A DNA stretch of 6,429 bases. It comes from SAR86 cluster bacterium. GTDB taxonomy: Bacteria; Pseudomonadota; Gammaproteobacteria; Pseudomonadales; Azotimanducaceae. Below are positions 6,183-6,429 of this stretch, one piece after another. The stretch is taken from the NCBI GenBank assembly GCA_013204195.1, contig JABMOJ010000498.1, positions 1-6,429 on the forward strand, written 5' to 3'. The notes under the pieces are model-generated. The model was not told the origin of the DNA. It did not search any database and saw only the letters and a program-made list of their open reading frames with translations. Each line of letters starts with the position of its first letter. Within the stretch, counting starts at the first letter, position 1. A program made the position numbers and the translations under genes.

Positions 6183-6228
6183 TAAGCGCCGGGCCAGGTA
6201 TCGACAATCACTTCTCGGGAATAATTTC

Positions 6229-6233
6229 AGGAG
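6229..6233 (+). promoter_or_regulatory. Ribosome binding site of the adaptor gene
   Basis: AGGAG lies 7 nt before ATG 6241 and 4 nt before the adjacent ATG 6238. The 6241 start therefore has the better spacing. Confidence 0.7.
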
Positions 6234-6240
6234 CCTAATG

Positions 6241-6429
6241 ATGGCAACCACTGCAGGCAAGAACGAGATCAATCCGGGGTCGAGGCCAGTGGTGTCGAGC
6301 AAGCCGGGTTCTGGCGTGGGGATGGATCGCAAGGTTCAGAAGTCCACCTGGCAGCGCCTGCAACGATGGCTGCCGGCGACACTAGGTCTAGTGTTAATTG
6401 TGATTCTGGTGACCTACGCGGTGCTGAAG
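6241..6429 (+). CDS. N-terminus of a membrane-anchored periplasmic adaptor protein (HlyD/MacA type, probable), cut by the right edge
   Basis: Only 63 residues are present. A polar Gly/Ser/Pro-containing stretch (1-27) is followed by MDRKVQKSTW (28-37), a basic segment (QRLQRW) and one hydrophobic helix (about 45-61) ending in TYAVLK. The basic-then-hydrophobic N-terminus starting at MDRK resembles inner-membrane-anchored adaptor subunits of tripartite or MacAB-like efflux systems. These are often encoded divergent from a sigma-54 regulator and kinase like those here. The protein would span the membrane once, with the bulk in the periplasm. ATG 6241 is chosen for its AGGAG; Met28 (6322) is a family-like alternative but has no ribosome binding site at suitable distance. 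The identification leans on context and a short stretch, so any single-span membrane protein remains possible. Confidence 0.6.
   Translation, partial: MATTAGKNEINPGSRPVVSSKPGSGVGMDRKVQKSTWQRLQRWLPATLGLVLIVILVTYAVLK

Larger units (their letters stand above)
6112..6196. repeat. Perfect 10-bp inverted repeat that includes the -24 element
   Basis: TGGCCCGGCG at 6112-6121 is exactly complementary to CGCCGGGCCA at 6187-6196, with a 65-bp spacer. The left arm is the -24 half of the promoter. The right arm lies in the leader and carries a -24-like half on the minus strand without a matching -12 GC. Confidence 0.6.

Noticed and set aside
5931..6332. Minus-strand 133-codon frame crossing the divergent promoter region
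   Set aside because: It overlaps the regulator N-terminus, both palindromes, the sigma-54 promoter and the adaptor start, and resembles no protein family.

Overview
This is a moderate-GC bacterial window with tightly packed genes on both strands. The strongest clue to origin is a sigma-54 response regulator and sensor kinase placed divergently to a periplasmic adaptor gene, a layout familiar from Gammaproteobacteria and their relatives. The alkyl-sulfatase-like hydrolase and the SDR would suit a marine or hydrocarbon/surfactant-degrading gammaproteobacterium, but the genus cannot be fixed from the sequence.

Left part (1-3080), a catabolic-looking block: a metallo-beta-lactamase-fold hydrolase of the BDS1/SdsA alkyl-sulfatase type runs off the left edge on the minus strand. 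Behind it on the same strand lies a LysR-type regulator with a TTG start. A 252-bp intergenic region with a perfect 9-bp inverted repeat separates this regulator from a divergent, plus-strand SDR dehydrogenase. The LysR protein may control the SDR, the hydrolase or both (inference from layout).

Right part (3116-6429), a signalling and export block: an NtrC-type sigma-54 activator (4562-5962) and a two-TM, PAS-containing sensor kinase (3116-4480) lie in that order on the minus strand and probably form one operon. Divergent from them is the start of a membrane-anchored adaptor protein of HlyD/MacA type, cut off by the right edge. The 278-bp divergent region holds a near-consensus -24/-12 promoter facing the adaptor (6112-6127). 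About 70 and 95 bp upstream of its -24 GG are two TGTTC-N6-GAACA palindromes centred 22 bp apart. The apparent circuit is: kinase senses a membrane signal, phosphorylates the activator, the activator binds the two palindromes, and sigma-54 RNA polymerase transcribes the export operon. The proximal sites also lie beside the activator's own likely promoter, which suggests feedback.

No rRNA, tRNA, CRISPR array, insertion sequence or origin was seen. No non-coding stretch exceeds 300 bp.
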